Positions 1 through 10,497 are shown, counted from the stretch's first letter. The stretch: 64,000 nucleotides of DNA from Allobosea sp. AAP35 (GCF_001295925.1 NZ_LJHQ01000038.1:1-64000); one strand, 5' to 3'. Numbers and translations are program-made. The notes: generated from the letters alone by a model not told the origin.

Positions 1-930
1 TCCGCCGACGTCGGCCTGGCGGCCCGCGAGATCAACATGGGCGCCGACGACCTCTCCAAGCGCACCGAGGAGCAGGCCTCTTCACTGGAGGAGACCGCCG
101 CCACCACCGAGGAGCTCGCAGCCTCCGTCAAGGCTTCGGCCCAGGCCTCTCGCAACGCCGCCGCCATTGCCAATGAGGCGATGGGAGCGGCGCAGTCGGG
201 CGGCGCGATCGCCGGTCAGGCGGTCGAGGCGATGGCGCGCATCGAGAGCGCCTCGCAGAAGATCTCCGACATCATCCGCGTTATCGACGACATCGCCTTC
301 CAGACCAATCTTCTGGCGCTGAACGCTGCGGTGGAAGCCGCCCGCGCCGGCGATGCCGGCAAGGGCTTCGCCGTCGTTGCCTCCGAGGTCCGCACCTTGG
401 CGCAGCGTTCCAGCGAAGCGGCCAAGGACATCACGGCCCTGATCTCGTCGTCGAACATGGAGGTCGGTGAGGGTGTCAAGCTGGTCCGCCAGGCCGGCGA
501 CCAGCTCAGCCAGATCCTCGCCTCCTCGCAGAAGGTCGCCGCCACCATCGCCGACATCTCGTCGGCGTCCGGCGAACAGGCCAATGGCATCGATGAGATG
601 AGCCAGGCGGTTGCCCATCTCGACGAGATGACGCAGGCCAATGCGGCTCTGTCCGAACAGAGCGCGGCCTCCGCCGCCTCGCTCTCGACCCGCATCGGCC
701 AACTCAACGACCTCGTCGCCGCCTTCAAGACCGGCCCCGTAGCCGGCCATGCGATCGCCCCCCCGCGGGCCGCCTCGTCCGAGCCTGCCCGCCTGCGCCA
801 GATGGCTGAGTCCGCCTTCGTCCAGAAGGCGCCCGCAAGCCGTGCCCCGACGGCGGCACCGGCGACGCGCGCCCCCGCCAAGAAGGTCGCCAACAGCCGC
901 GCCAGCGATTCCGGCTGGGAGGAATTCTAG
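1..930 (+). CDS. Methyl-accepting chemotaxis protein, C-terminal part (5' end outside window)
   Basis: This is the cytoplasmic signalling part of a chemoreceptor, which controls the CheA-CheW kinase array. The frame is open from base 1, so the gene starts upstream; the first in-frame ATG at 37 is internal. Visible features are long Ala/Glu-rich coiled-coil helices, the highly conserved hairpin tip ([20 protein letters not shown], about bases 280-340) and the following segment with [16 protein letters not shown]. After base 720 comes a flexible Pro/Ala-rich tail that ends in GWEEF. That ending resembles the C-terminal pentapeptide by which some receptors tether CheR and CheB (NWETF in E. coli), so this is probably a high-abundance, adaptation-competent receptor. 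Sensor and membrane domains are not in the window, so the ligand cannot be guessed. A strong terminator follows at 1012. Confidence 0.93.
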   Translation, partial: SADVGLAAREINMGADDLSKRTEEQASSLEETAATTEELAASVKASAQASRNAAAIANEAMGAAQSGGAIAGQAVEAMARIESASQKISDIIRVIDDIAFQTNLLALNAAVEAARAGDAGKGFAVVASEVRTLAQRSSEAAKDITALISSSNMEVGEGVKLVRQAGDQLSQILASSQKVAATIADISSASGEQANGIDEMSQAVAHLDEMTQANAALSEQSAASAASLSTRIGQLNDLVAAFKTGPVAGHAIAPPRAASSEPARLRQMAESAFVQKAPASRAPTAAPATRAPAKKVANSRASDSGWEEF

Positions 931-1011
931 GCGATCCGGCTGCCCTAAGCCCTCGCCGCGAGGACACCCCTCAGAACAAGCGGCGTTTCGACAAGCGAGC
1001 CCTTCGACACG

Positions 1012-1037
1012 AGCCCTGCCCGACCGGCAGGGCTTTT
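1012..1037 (+). terminator. Intrinsic terminator after the chemoreceptor
   Basis: A perfect 9-bp stem (AGCCCTGCC / GGCAGGGCT) with a 5-base loop runs into TTTT, about 80 bases after the chemoreceptor stop codon. Confidence 0.8.
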
Positions 1038-1187
1038 GTGTTTCGGGGTGATGCTCATCCGAATGCACGACGCGATGTCGCCATCACCGGGGCACGCTGT
1101 CCTGGAGCGGGCCCAATTCCGCCTTGGCCGCGCCGAATTCGAACCGGTTTATCACGGCCCCGTGATCGACTGAGGGGATAGCACATC

Positions 1188-2903
1188 ATGATGACCAAAC
1201 TGGCAGCCGCCTTGATTCTCGCGCCGAGCCTGGCGGGCGCGGCCGAGATCGAGCTGGCCTCCCGCGTCGAGCGCGTCACCGTCTATCCGGATGGCGCCGT
1301 GGTGACGCGGATCGGCAAAGCGGAACTGGTGCAGGGAGCCTCGCAGATCGTGCTGCGCGGCCTGCCCACGACAATCGACCCCGCCTCGATCCGTGTCGAG
1401 GGCAAGGGCAACCGGTCATTTTCAGTTGGCGCGGTCGATGTCCGGCTCACGCCCGGAGAAGCCCGCCCCGTTCTGGATGCCGTGATCGAAGACAAGCTCA
1501 AGGCCCTGCGCGACGAGAAGGCGGCGTTGGCCGGCCGGTCCAGCGCCACGGAGGCCAAGCGCGCCACCATCGAACGCTTCGCCCAGATCGGCCCCGACAA
1601 GCTCGGCCCGGACGGCAAGGCGCTGCCGGTCGCGGACTGGGCGGCCGTGTTCGATGCGATCGGCACCTCGCTGGTCAGGGTTCATGACGAACTGCGCGCC
1701 GTCAGGGCCCGCGCCGACGACGTCGATGCCGAGATCGCAGCCCTGGAACGGGCAAGGCCGCCGACCCTGCGCAGCGGCGCCCCCAAGCGCGACGTCGCGA
1801 TTTCGGTTGAGGCGGATGCGCCGGTCGCGGCCGAATTCGCCGTGACCTATCGCGTCGGCGGCGCCGGCTGGACCCCGCAATACGAGGCGAGGCTGACCAC
1901 CGGCAGCGGCGCCGAGAAGCCGGCGATCGATCTCGTTCGCCGCGCCGAACTGCGCCAGCGCAGCGGCGAGGACTGGAGCGATGTGGCGCTGACGCTGTCG
2001 ACGACCCGCTCGGCCGGGGGAACGCGCGCGCCGGACCTCACCCCCATGCAGGTGATGTTCTTCGAGCCGCCGATCGCTGCGGCGCCCCGCCCCACGCGCA
2101 GCACGGTGTCGGCCATCCCGATGGCACCCGATCAGATGGCACGCGGCAAGGCTCTGGCCGAAATCGACGGGGATGCTGCGACGCGCCCGGCGCCTGTGCC
2201 GCGTCCCGCCGACATCCAGACAGCCCAGCTCGAGGCCGGCGCCTATCAGGCGAGCTTCCAGGTGCCGGGCCGCGTCTCGATCCCGCAGGATGGCTCGTCC
2301 AAGACGGTGGTGCTGAGCCAGAACCGGGTCGAGCCCACGCTCTCGGCCCGCGTCGCACCCGAACTGGACGAGACGGCCTATCTCGAGGCGGCCTTCACCC
2401 ATGACGACATCGCGGCGCTGCTGCCGGGGGCCGTCGCGCTGCATCGCGACGGCAGCTTCATCGGGCGCGGTCAGCTCGGTCTGGTGGCACCAGGCGACAA
2501 GGTCGCGCTCGGCTTCGGCGCCGACGACAAGCTCAAGGTCAGCCGCGCCCCGGTCCGCCGCCGCGAGAACGAGCCGACCTGGCTCGGCCAGACCCGCACC
2601 GACCTGCGCGAGTTCAAAACCGTGGTGAAGAGCCTGCATGCGCAGCCGGTCAAGGTCACGGTGAGCGAACGCGTTCCCTTCTCGGAGAGCACCGCGATCA
2701 CCATCGAAACCATCGCCGGCCAGACCACCCCGCCGACCGAAAAACAGGTCGGCGACAAGCGTGGCGTCTCGGCCTGGACCTTCGATCTCGCCCCCGGGGC
2801 CGAGAAGGAGATCAAGATCGCTTATCGCATAAGATGGCCCGGCGACCGCGAGGTCACCTACGCGCCGCAGCCCCTGCCACGCCCGTCACTCGGCGCTCAT
2901 TGA
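1188..2903 (+). CDS. MuiA-family (DUF4139) exported protein
   Basis: A 571-residue protein of the 'mucoidy inhibitor A' family (DUF4140 plus DUF4139; TIGR02231-like), whose biochemical role is not established. Seen: an N-terminal signal peptide (MMTKLAAALILAPSLAGAAE), an N-terminal beta domain with VERVTVYPDGAVVTR, a central coiled coil (about residues 100-190) and a C-terminal beta-rich region ending with a typical DUF4139 tail (WTFDLAPGAEKEIKIAYRIRWP, here interrupted after 20: see bases 2776-2844). The start at 1188 is preceded by GAGGGGAT at a suitable distance. It is monocistronic and ends 45 bases from the convergent M20 gene. It is likely periplasmic or surface-associated. Family assignment is fairly firm, function unknown. 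Confidence 0.85.
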   Translation: MMTKLAAALILAPSLAGAAEIELASRVERVTVYPDGAVVTRIGKAELVQGASQIVLRGLPTTIDPASIRVEGKGNRSFSVGAVDVRLTPGEARPVLDAVIEDKLKALRDEKAALAGRSSATEAKRATIERFAQIGPDKLGPDGKALPVADWAAVFDAIGTSLVRVHDELRAVRARADDVDAEIAALERARPPTLRSGAPKRDVAISVEADAPVAAEFAVTYRVGGAGWTPQYEARLTTGSGAEKPAIDLVRRAELRQRSGEDWSDVALTLSTTRSAGGTRAPDLTPMQVMFFEPPIAAAPRPTRSTVSAIPMAPDQMARGKALAEIDGDAATRPAPVPRPADIQTAQLEAGAYQASFQVPGRVSIPQDGSSKTVVLSQNRVEPTLSARVAPELDETAYLEAAFTHDDIAALLPGAVALHRDGSFIGRGQLGLVAPGDKVALGFGADDKLKVSRAPVRRRENEPTWLGQTRTDLREFKTVVKSLHAQPVKVTVSERVPFSESTAITIETIAGQTTPPTEKQVGDKRGVSAWTFDLAPGAEKEIKIAYRIRWPGDREVTYAPQPLPRPSLGAH

Positions 2904-2948
2904 ACGCCGCCGCCCGGCGGACGCGCCTGCGCCTGCCCTCAAGATGCC

Positions 2949-4160
2949 TCAGGCCGCCACCGCCTGAGGCTCCATGCCGAGTTCCTCGCCGACGACATTG
3001 ACCCAGTAGCGGATGCCGTCGGGGATGATCGCGTCGTTGAAATCGTAGAGTGGCGTGTGCAGGCCCTTGAACGAGCCGTCGGCCTCGACGCCGTTGCCGA
3101 TGCGCATGAAGGCGCCGGGCTTGATCAGCATCATCTCGGCGAAATCCTCGCCGCCGGTGCCTGGCCGCATCTTGCCGTCGACATGGGCCGCGCCGACCGA
3201 AGCCGACGCTGCCGCCACCGCAACCGCGACCTGCTCGGCCTTGTTGATCAGCGGGCTCGTGCCCCGCTCGTAAGTCGCCTCCGCCTTGCAGCCCCAGGCC
3301 AGCGCGGTCGCCGAGGCGAGTTCGCCGATGCGGCGCTCGATCGTGTCGCGGATCTCGGCGGAGTAGGTCCGTGCCGTCCCGCCGAGCACCAGTTCCGAGG
3401 GGATGACGTTCGAGGCCTCGACCGAGCCGGCATGGATGTAGCCGACGCTGATCACGGCGGTGTCGAGCGGCGGCACGTTGCGGCCGACGATGCCCTGCAG
3501 GCCCAGCACGAACTGCGCCTGCGCATAGGTGATGTCGGTCGAGAGATGCGGCTGCGAGCCGCCATGCCCGCCGACGCCGCGGAAGATCACCTCCCAGCTG
3601 TCGGCCGAGGCCAGGAACGGCCCCACCGTGGTGCCGAAATGCGAAGCCGGAAGGCCCGGCGTGTTGTGCAGCCCATAGATCGCGTCGCAAGGGAAACGCT
3701 CGAACAGCCCGTCGGCCAGCATCGCCTCGGCGCCGCCGCGACCCTCCTCGGCCGGCTGGAAGATCAGGATGCAGGTGCCGGCAAAATCGGGGTTCTCGGC
3801 GAGGTAGCGCGCGGCGCCCAGGAGCATGGTGGTGTGGCCGTCATGGCCGCAGGCGTGCATCTTGCCGGGATATTGCGAGGCGTAAGGCAGCCCCGTCTGC
3901 TCCTCCAGCGCCAGGCAGTCCATGTCGGCGCGCAAGCCCACCGCCCGCTGGCCCGGCCGCCGGCCGCGAATGACGCCGACGACGCCGGTGCCGCCGACCC
4001 CTTCCGTGACCTCGACACCCCATTCGCGCAGGTTCTTCGCCACCAGCGCCGCGGTGCGGGTCTCTTCCAGCCCAAGCTCCGGATGGGCGTGGATGTCCTG
4101 CCGGATCGCGGAGAACGTCGCATGGTGCCGGTCGAGCCAGCTGTCGAGAGTGCTCGTCAT
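2949..4160 (-). CDS. M20-family amidohydrolase (hippurate hydrolase / amino-acid amidohydrolase type)
   Basis: A 403-residue metallo-amidohydrolase expected to cleave N-acyl or related amides of amino acids in the cytosol; the exact substrate cannot be read from sequence. Seen: the early HPELGLEE segment, the metal-binding HACGHDGHTTML, the catalytic EEGRGGAEAML region and the dimerisation-domain GVGGHGGSQPH segment, in the order typical of the HipO/IAA-amino acid hydrolase subfamily. Length is normal for the family (about 390-440). It is transcribed alone, divergent from purA with 299 bases between starts. No signal peptide is seen. Confidence 0.9.
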   Translation of the reverse strand: MTSTLDSWLDRHHATFSAIRQDIHAHPELGLEETRTAALVAKNLREWGVEVTEGVGGTGVVGVIRGRRPGQRAVGLRADMDCLALEEQTGLPYASQYPGKMHACGHDGHTTMLLGAARYLAENPDFAGTCILIFQPAEEGRGGAEAMLADGLFERFPCDAIYGLHNTPGLPASHFGTTVGPFLASADSWEVIFRGVGGHGGSQPHLSTDITYAQAQFVLGLQGIVGRNVPPLDTAVISVGYIHAGSVEASNVIPSELVLGGTARTYSAEIRDTIERRIGELASATALAWGCKAEATYERGTSPLINKAEQVAVAVAAASASVGAAHVDGKMRPGTGGEDFAEMMLIKPGAFMRIGNGVEADGSFKGLHTPLYDFNDAIIPDGIRYWVNVVGEELGMEPQAVAA

Positions 4161-4365
4161 CGTCGTCTCAATCCTTTTCGCGCAGGCCGTACCAGTTGTG
4201 TGCGGCGGCGGCCGTCATGGCGCAAGGCAAGCATGAACCCTGCCAGCACGGCATCTCGACGGCCTTGAAACCCCTTCTACACCCTCGCGGGCGCCCCATC
4301 CATGCGCTCCAAGCTTGACCTGCGTGCGCTCTTGGCTCATGAGGGCGTGCAAGAACCTGCCTTCG

Positions 4366-4392
4366 AACCCCGGTCTTGCGCCGGGGTTTTTC
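4366..4392 (+). terminator. Terminator hairpin in the leader of purA (possible attenuator)
   Basis: The stem AACCCCGG / CCGGGGTT (8 bp) with the 7-base loop TCTTGCG is followed by a T-run, on the plus strand 70 bases before the purA ATG. No plus-strand gene precedes it; the upstream gene is divergent. A TTGACC box lies at 4315. The loop contains TCTTGC, complementary to GCAAGA at 4349-4354, so two mutually exclusive structures are possible. Confidence 0.6.
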
Positions 4393-4459
4393 ATGTGCGG
4401 TGCTTGCCCGGAACGACGCGCGCAAGACTCAAACTATGATCAGCAGGAACACCTGAACC

Positions 4460-5752
<1,293 letters not shown>

Positions 5753-5900
5753 TCGACCCGCGACCGCCCGGCACGAACTCAAGCGCCCCGAGCCCCGAGC
5801 CCTGAGCCCTGAGCCGTCTGTCGAAAACTTGCCTGGCCTTTGCAACACGCGCGCCCCTTCGAGGGTTGACGCAGGCATCCAACAACGACAAGTGAGGCCA

Positions 5901-7112
5901 ATGGCCGACTTCTATCCCATCCTGGCACGGGCCGTCGCCGGGCTGCCTGATACGTCACCGGCAGCACGCCTCGCCATCTACGAGCGCGCCCGGGCTGCCC
6001 TCGTGACCCAGCTTCGCAGTCTCGACCCGCCATTGGGCGAGGCCGAGATCATGCGCGAGCGCCTCTCGCTCGACGAGGCCGTGGCCAGGATCGAGGCGGA
6101 TTACAACGACGCCCCGCCGGCCTTCGATATCGAAACGGAGCTGCCCCCTCTCGAGATTCAGCAGCCCGCGCCGCAAGCCGAGCCGCCGCAAAGGACCGCG
6201 CCGTCCGCCCGACCCGCAGCCCTCCCGGATGCCGATCGCTTCGACGAGCCCTTGCCCGAGCCGGCCGAACCGCAGCCGGCGCGTCCCCGCATCGCGCCTC
6301 CGCGCGAGAAGCGGGTCAAGCCCGGACATCTGCGCACGGCGGTTGTCGCGACCGGCGTGGCCATTGCCGTCGGCGCCATCGCGGTGGCAGCCTATTACGT
6401 CAACAAGGTCGCGCCGCCCGATACGACCTCGCGCCCGCGCACCGAGACGGCAGCCCAACCCACGCCAGCCGACAATGCCGGCAAGATCAACGACCGCATC
6501 GGCGAGGCCGGCACACCGGCGCCCGTGACGCGGCCCGGCACGGCCGCGAGCCCTCCCTCCCAGGAAATTGCGGTCGCGCAACGGGCAATCCTCTACACCG
6601 AAGATCCAGACAGCCCGCAGGCGCCGCGAGCGGTCAATGGCCGCGTCTTCTGGCGCCTCGACAGCGAGAGCGTCGGCCAGGGGCGGCCGGTCGAGACGAT
6701 CGTGCGCGCCACCGTCGATATCGCCGAGATGGGCCTGTCGCTCGATTTCACCATCCGCCGCAACACCGACACGGCCTTCCCGGCCTCGCACATTATCGGG
6801 ATGCGCTTCACCTCGACCGGCGACCCGGCGACGGAGGCGGTGCGCGAGGTCGGCGTGCCGCAGTTCAAGACCGAGGAAAGTGAGCGCGGCGCCCCGCTCT
6901 CGGCGATCAATTCGGCGCTGGGCGAGAACCTCTTCGTCGCGGCCCTGTCGAACGTACCCGTCGAGGTCGAGCGCAACATCGATTTGATCCTGAACCGGAC
7001 CTGGATCGACGTCCCCGTTCGCTTCGCCTCAGGCAAGCGCGGCATCCTGACCTTTGAAAAGGGCGTCTCGGGCGGGCAGACGCTGGCGGATGCGTTTGGA
7101 AGGTGGCGCTGA
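5901..7112 (+). CDS. Membrane-anchored protein of unknown function downstream of purA
   Basis: A 403-residue protein I do not recognise functionally. Start chosen at ATG 5901 (MADFYPILARAVAGLPDTSP) because GTGAGG lies just upstream and the conserved-looking N-terminus begins there; an ATG at 5829 would add an unconvincing 24 residues. Seen: an N-terminal helical segment of about 70 residues (YERARAALVTQLR), a Pro/Glu-rich linker, one transmembrane helix at about residues 143-167 (TAVVATGVAIAVGAIAVAAY), a second low-complexity linker, and a C-terminal globular domain of about 170 residues. The topology suggests an inner-membrane protein with the C-terminal domain outside. Proteins like this follow purA in other Rhizobiales, as I remember; no function is inferred. 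Confidence 0.75.
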   Translation: MADFYPILARAVAGLPDTSPAARLAIYERARAALVTQLRSLDPPLGEAEIMRERLSLDEAVARIEADYNDAPPAFDIETELPPLEIQQPAPQAEPPQRTAPSARPAALPDADRFDEPLPEPAEPQPARPRIAPPREKRVKPGHLRTAVVATGVAIAVGAIAVAAYYVNKVAPPDTTSRPRTETAAQPTPADNAGKINDRIGEAGTPAPVTRPGTAASPPSQEIAVAQRAILYTEDPDSPQAPRAVNGRVFWRLDSESVGQGRPVETIVRATVDIAEMGLSLDFTIRRNTDTAFPASHIIGMRFTSTGDPATEAVREVGVPQFKTEESERGAPLSAINSALGENLFVAALSNVPVEVERNIDLILNRTWIDVPVRFASGKRGILTFEKGVSGGQTLADAFGRWR

Positions 7113-7227
7113 GGCTGGAAGCTCGCCGACAGCGCTCTCACGCATCCTTGCTGGCAGCGCGCTGTCGACCCGCTTACCGGACGAACGGCATGAAACCGGG
7201 CGGAATTTCGACGGGCGCCTGGGCCTC

Positions 7228-7413
7228 CTAAATGAGGTCGTACTCGGCGATCGCCTGCGTCAGAATCGCGAATTCGCGGTCTTCGTCGGTTCCGCCCGCA
7301 CACTGCAGCAGCCGTGCGGCCCGCAGGATGGCGGCTTTGCGTTCCTGCAGGAGAGGATCATCACGGCATCGGCGTCGGGCATGGCCACCTCCCCGTTCCG
7401 GATCCAAGATCAA
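7228..7413 (-). CDS. Possible small protein (61 codons)
   Basis: A weak candidate. The frame gives a soluble, helix-like sequence (QERKAAILRAARLLQCAGGT, then DEDREFAILTQAIAEYDLI) that reads more like protein than the other frames. However, the only upstream start is TTG and no clear ribosome binding site is seen. It sits alone in the gap between the purA-linked gene and the secreted protein at 7569. Family unknown. Confidence 0.35.
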   Translation of the reverse strand: MILDPERGGGHARRRCRDDPLLQERKAAILRAARLLQCAGGTDEDREFAILTQAIAEYDLI

Positions 7414-7568
7414 GATCCATACGCTAGCGCCCCAAGGGCAGCTTGACGAGTCCGGCGAAATGGATTGGACGAAACAGAGCCGCCAAGCTCGTGTTGACCA
7501 AGCGTCACCTTGGACTTTACCTTCGCGTCCTGCCGTCGGCGACGAACGACGCCGTAGGGGAGGCGATC

Positions 7569-8330
7569 ATGGCCTGCATGCCTGGACTGCGGGGTCAACG
7601 TCGGTCGAGAGCGGGCGGCTTCCTGCTTTTTTTGGCGGCGGGGCTCTTGGCGGGCCCGGTCGGCGCTGAAGAGATCCCAGCCGAATTTCGCGGCGTATGG
7701 GCGCCCCGCTGCACGGATTCCGCTGCTCCCCGTCTTGTGCTCGCCGCGGGCGGCATCGAGACGACGGCCGATGGCCGATCATACCGGTTTGACGGCGTCG
7801 ATATCAGCAGGACCTGGATGGGCGGCGTTCGGGCCAGCGGCCCAGGCATCTGGTTCCTCGTCAGCAGGAAACCGGGCCAACCCTTCGCCTTCGTCGCCGC
7901 AGCCGCCCAGGGCGCGAAGGGGACGATCGTGCTTGAGGAAAGTAATCCTGCCGATGCGCGCGAATTGAAGAGCCTCTTCGGCGTCGCTTTTCGCCGCTGT
8001 CCGGCTGAGGCGGCAGCGATCCAGCCCGGTTCTGCGCAGACGCCCGGTAACCAGCCGGGCTATCTCGGCCTGTGGGCCCGGCAGAAGGCCTGGTGTGCCG
8101 ACGACGACAGCCGGATCCGCTTCACGCTGCGCGGCACGGAGGAAATCGAAAGTGCCTGCGATTTCGACCGGATCGAGGGTGGAAATGGCCGCTGGAGCGT
8201 CCGGCAAACCTGCCACGTCGAGGGAACAAGGACGCGCAGCCGGATGGAGATCAGCGTCGATGGCGACCGAATGACGCTCGTGTTCCCGGACAGGAAAGGC
8301 AGCCGCACGAGGCTCATGCGCTGCCGGTAG
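7569..8330 (+). CDS. Secreted protein with two related domains, unknown function
   Basis: A 253-residue exported protein. Start chosen at ATG 7569, which follows a good ribosome binding site (GGGGAGG) and gives a signal peptide (RSRAGGFLLFLAAGLLAGPV, cleavage near GAEE). The mature part has two similar modules, about residues 35-140 and 155-253. Each opens with G-x-W-A followed by a Cys (FRGVWAPRC; YLGLWARQKAWC), continues with a beta-rich stretch and ends near another Cys, which suggests internal duplication and disulfide-stabilised periplasmic domains. It ends 19 bases from the convergent prenyl synthase gene. I do not recognise a named family. Confidence 0.7.
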   Translation: MACMPGLRGQRRSRAGGFLLFLAAGLLAGPVGAEEIPAEFRGVWAPRCTDSAAPRLVLAAGGIETTADGRSYRFDGVDISRTWMGGVRASGPGIWFLVSRKPGQPFAFVAAAAQGAKGTIVLEESNPADARELKSLFGVAFRRCPAEAAAIQPGSAQTPGNQPGYLGLWARQKAWCADDDSRIRFTLRGTEEIESACDFDRIEGGNGRWSVRQTCHVEGTRTRSRMEISVDGDRMTLVFPDRKGSRTRLMRCR

Positions 8331-8349
8331 GCCGCGTCTGCGCTGCCGT

Positions 8350-9279
8350 TCAGCTTCTCCGCTCGGCAGCAAACCGCGCCGCCGCCCGCAGCGTGTCGGC
8401 CTCCGTCCCAAACCCCGCCAACGCCGCAACCGCCGCCGCGCTCAGGCCGTCGCGCTCGCGCTTCGCCGCCCCAAGCCCCAAAGCCTGGACCAGCGTGCCC
8501 TTGCCCCTGTCCTGATCCTTGGCAGTCGCCTTGCCCAGCTGCTCGGGGCTGGCCTCGACGTCGAGGATGTCGTCGGCCACCTGGAAAGCGGCGCCGAGCG
8601 CCCGGCCGTAGATCCCCAGCGCCGCACGCTGCTCGGGCGAGGCCCCGCCCAGCACGGCGCCAATCTCGACGCTGGCCGCCAGGAGCGCGCCGGTCTTCAT
8701 TGCCTGCAGACGGCGGATCTCGGTTTCCGACAGCGTCGCGGCAGCACCGTCCTCGAAGCGCCCCTCCGCCGCGAGATCGAGCATCTGCCCGCCCGCCATG
8801 CCGCCGAGCCCCGAGGCGCGCGCCAGCGCCAGAACCAGCGCGGCGCGGGTCTCGCCCGACGGATGTGTAGCGGGGTCGGCCAGCACCTCGAAAGCGAGCG
8901 TCAGCAGTGTGTCGCCGGCGAGGATCGCGCTGGCCTCGTCGAAGGCCTTGTGGATGGTCGGCCGGCCCCGGCGGGTATCATCGTCATCCATCGCCGGGAG
9001 GTCGTCATGCACGAGCGAATAGCAATGCACGAGTTCGACCGCCGCACCCGCCCGCAAAGACTGACCGGGGTCTACCCCGAACAGGCGCGCCGTCTCGACG
9101 GTCAGGAAGGGCCGCAGCCGCTTGCCGCCGCCGAGCGCGCCATGGCGCATCGCCGCCAGCAGCCGGGCTGGACGGGCGATCTCGCCCTCGCGGACGGTCT
9201 CGACCAGCAGGGCGTCGAGCAAGGCTTCGATCGCGTCGGCGGTCTGCGCCAGGCGGGAGGCCAATGCGTCGGACTTCAT
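8350..9279 (-). CDS. ispA: Short/medium-chain polyprenyl diphosphate synthase (farnesyl/geranylgeranyl type)
   Basis: Condenses isopentenyl diphosphate with allylic diphosphates for quinone, hopanoid or undecaprenyl precursors. Seen: GGGKRLRP near residue 50, the first Asp-rich motif within DDLPAMDDDDTRRGRPT and the second Asp-rich motif DDILD, both needed for Mg-diphosphate binding. The 309-residue length is normal. Start at ATG 9279 (MKSDALASRLAQ) is preceded by GAGGGAG; the frame stays open 29 codons further upstream but without family resemblance. The DDxx-xxD spacing is that of bacterial IspA-type enzymes, so FPP or GGPP is the likely product; which one is not certain. Confidence 0.9.
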   Translation of the reverse strand: MKSDALASRLAQTADAIEALLDALLVETVREGEIARPARLLAAMRHGALGGGKRLRPFLTVETARLFGVDPGQSLRAGAAVELVHCYSLVHDDLPAMDDDDTRRGRPTIHKAFDEASAILAGDTLLTLAFEVLADPATHPSGETRAALVLALARASGLGGMAGGQMLDLAAEGRFEDGAAATLSETEIRRLQAMKTGALLAASVEIGAVLGGASPEQRAALGIYGRALGAAFQVADDILDVEASPEQLGKATAKDQDRGKGTLVQALGLGAAKRERDGLSAAAVAALAGFGTEADTLRAAARFAAERRS

Positions 9280-9438
9280 GCTGCGGAACTCCCTCTCGCG
9301 GAACTCATGCGCGGACCTCGCGTTCGCTGACCGGCGGGGCTTGCCGGACCGCAAGCGAAGCGTCAAGCAATGTCGGTCTGAGCGTCAGGCCGGTTGGGCA
9401 AGCCAGGCGGAAGGCCCATCATTGGAAGGCCAGGGGGA

Positions 9439-10149
9439 ATGACGGCGATGGCGGCAGAACGGGCAACCACGCGGCGGAGCCTGTTCGCCCGTCTGCTGCG
9501 CTGGTTTCTGATCGCGGGGCTTGCCCTGCTCGCCGCGCTGGTCCTGGCCCTGATCCTTTATCGCTTCGTGCCCGTGCCCTCGACCCTGATGCTCGGGCGC
9601 TGGCTGACGCTCCAACCGGTCGAGCGGCAATGGGTGCCGCTGGCGCAGATCTCGCCCAACCTGATCCGGGCCGTGATCGCGGCGGAAGACCAACGCTTCT
9701 GCAGCCATGACGGGGTCGATTGGGTCGAGCTCAACGCCGTGCTGGAGGATGAGGACGGCCCTTCGCGCGGCGCCTCGACCCTGACCATGCAGACCGCCAA
9801 GAATGTCTTCCTCTGGCCGGGCCGCTCCTATGTCCGCAAAGGTCTGGAGATCCCGCTGGCCATGACGATCGACGTCGCCTGGCCCAAACAGCGCATCATC
9901 GAGATCTATCTCAACGTCGCCGAATGGGGCGAAGGGCTCTATGGCGCGGAGGCTGCGGCGCAGCGCTATTTCGGCAAGCCCGCATCGCGACTCAGCGCCA
10001 CCGAGGCGGCGCGGTTGGCTGGTGCGCTGCCCAACCCGATCCTGCGCAATCCCGCCAGGCCGAGCCGGGGCCTGCAATCGGCGGCCGGCCGCGTCCAGCG
10101 CCGCGTCGGGCAGATGGGACCGCTGGGAGATTGTGCGGTGCCGGGGTAA
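9439..10149 (+). CDS. mtgA: Monofunctional biosynthetic peptidoglycan transglycosylase
   Basis: Polymerises lipid II into glycan strands at the outer face of the inner membrane. The 236-residue form starts at ATG 9439 behind CAGGGGGA. Seen: one N-terminal membrane anchor (FLIAGLALLAALVLALILYR, about residues 26-45), then the GT51 signature with catalytic Glu (AVIAAEDQRFCSHDGVDW), the second conserved block RGASTLTMQTAKNVFLWPGR, KRIIEIYLNVAEWG-like QRIIEIYLNVAEWG, and YFGKPA. No transpeptidase domain follows, which fits MtgA and not a bifunctional PBP1. It precedes rpmF, an arrangement I recall from other alphaproteobacteria. Confidence 0.95.
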   Translation: MTAMAAERATTRRSLFARLLRWFLIAGLALLAALVLALILYRFVPVPSTLMLGRWLTLQPVERQWVPLAQISPNLIRAVIAAEDQRFCSHDGVDWVELNAVLEDEDGPSRGASTLTMQTAKNVFLWPGRSYVRKGLEIPLAMTIDVAWPKQRIIEIYLNVAEWGEGLYGAEAAAQRYFGKPASRLSATEAARLAGALPNPILRNPARPSRGLQSAAGRVQRRVGQMGPLGDCAVPG

Positions 10150-10311
10150 GCGCAGCCCATCGAGGGCGGCGAATCCCGAAATCCCGATTCAGCACTAGCC
10201 ATCCCGCGCCACAGCGTGTATGGGCAACGCCTCACGAGATTGATCCGTCGTCGTGGCGGTGGCGTGGCCTCAGGGCAGCGCTTCCGGACGGCGGCACGAT
10301 GGAGAAGTAGC

Positions 10312-10497
10312 ATGGCCGTTCCAAAGAGAAAGACGTCGCCGTCGAAGCGCGGCATGCGCCGCTCGGCCGACGCGCTGAAGCAGCCCACCTATATCGAAGA
10401 CAAGAACTCCGGCGAACTGCGCCGTCCGCATCATGTCGATCTGAAGTCGGGCATGTATCGCGGCCGTCAGGTGCTGAAGGTCAAGACCGAAGCGTGA
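10312..10497 (+). CDS. rpmF: 50S ribosomal protein L32
   Basis: A 61-residue ribosomal protein with the invariant N-terminus [20 protein letters not shown] and the alphaproteobacterial form of the C-terminal half ([12 protein letters not shown]), which lacks zinc-binding cysteines. Start at ATG 10312; the preceding GGAGAAGTAG acts as ribosome binding site. A strong intrinsic terminator follows at 10542. Confidence 0.97.
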   Translation: MAVPKRKTSPSKRGMRRSADALKQPTYIEDKNSGELRRPHHVDLKSGMYRGRQVLKVKTEA

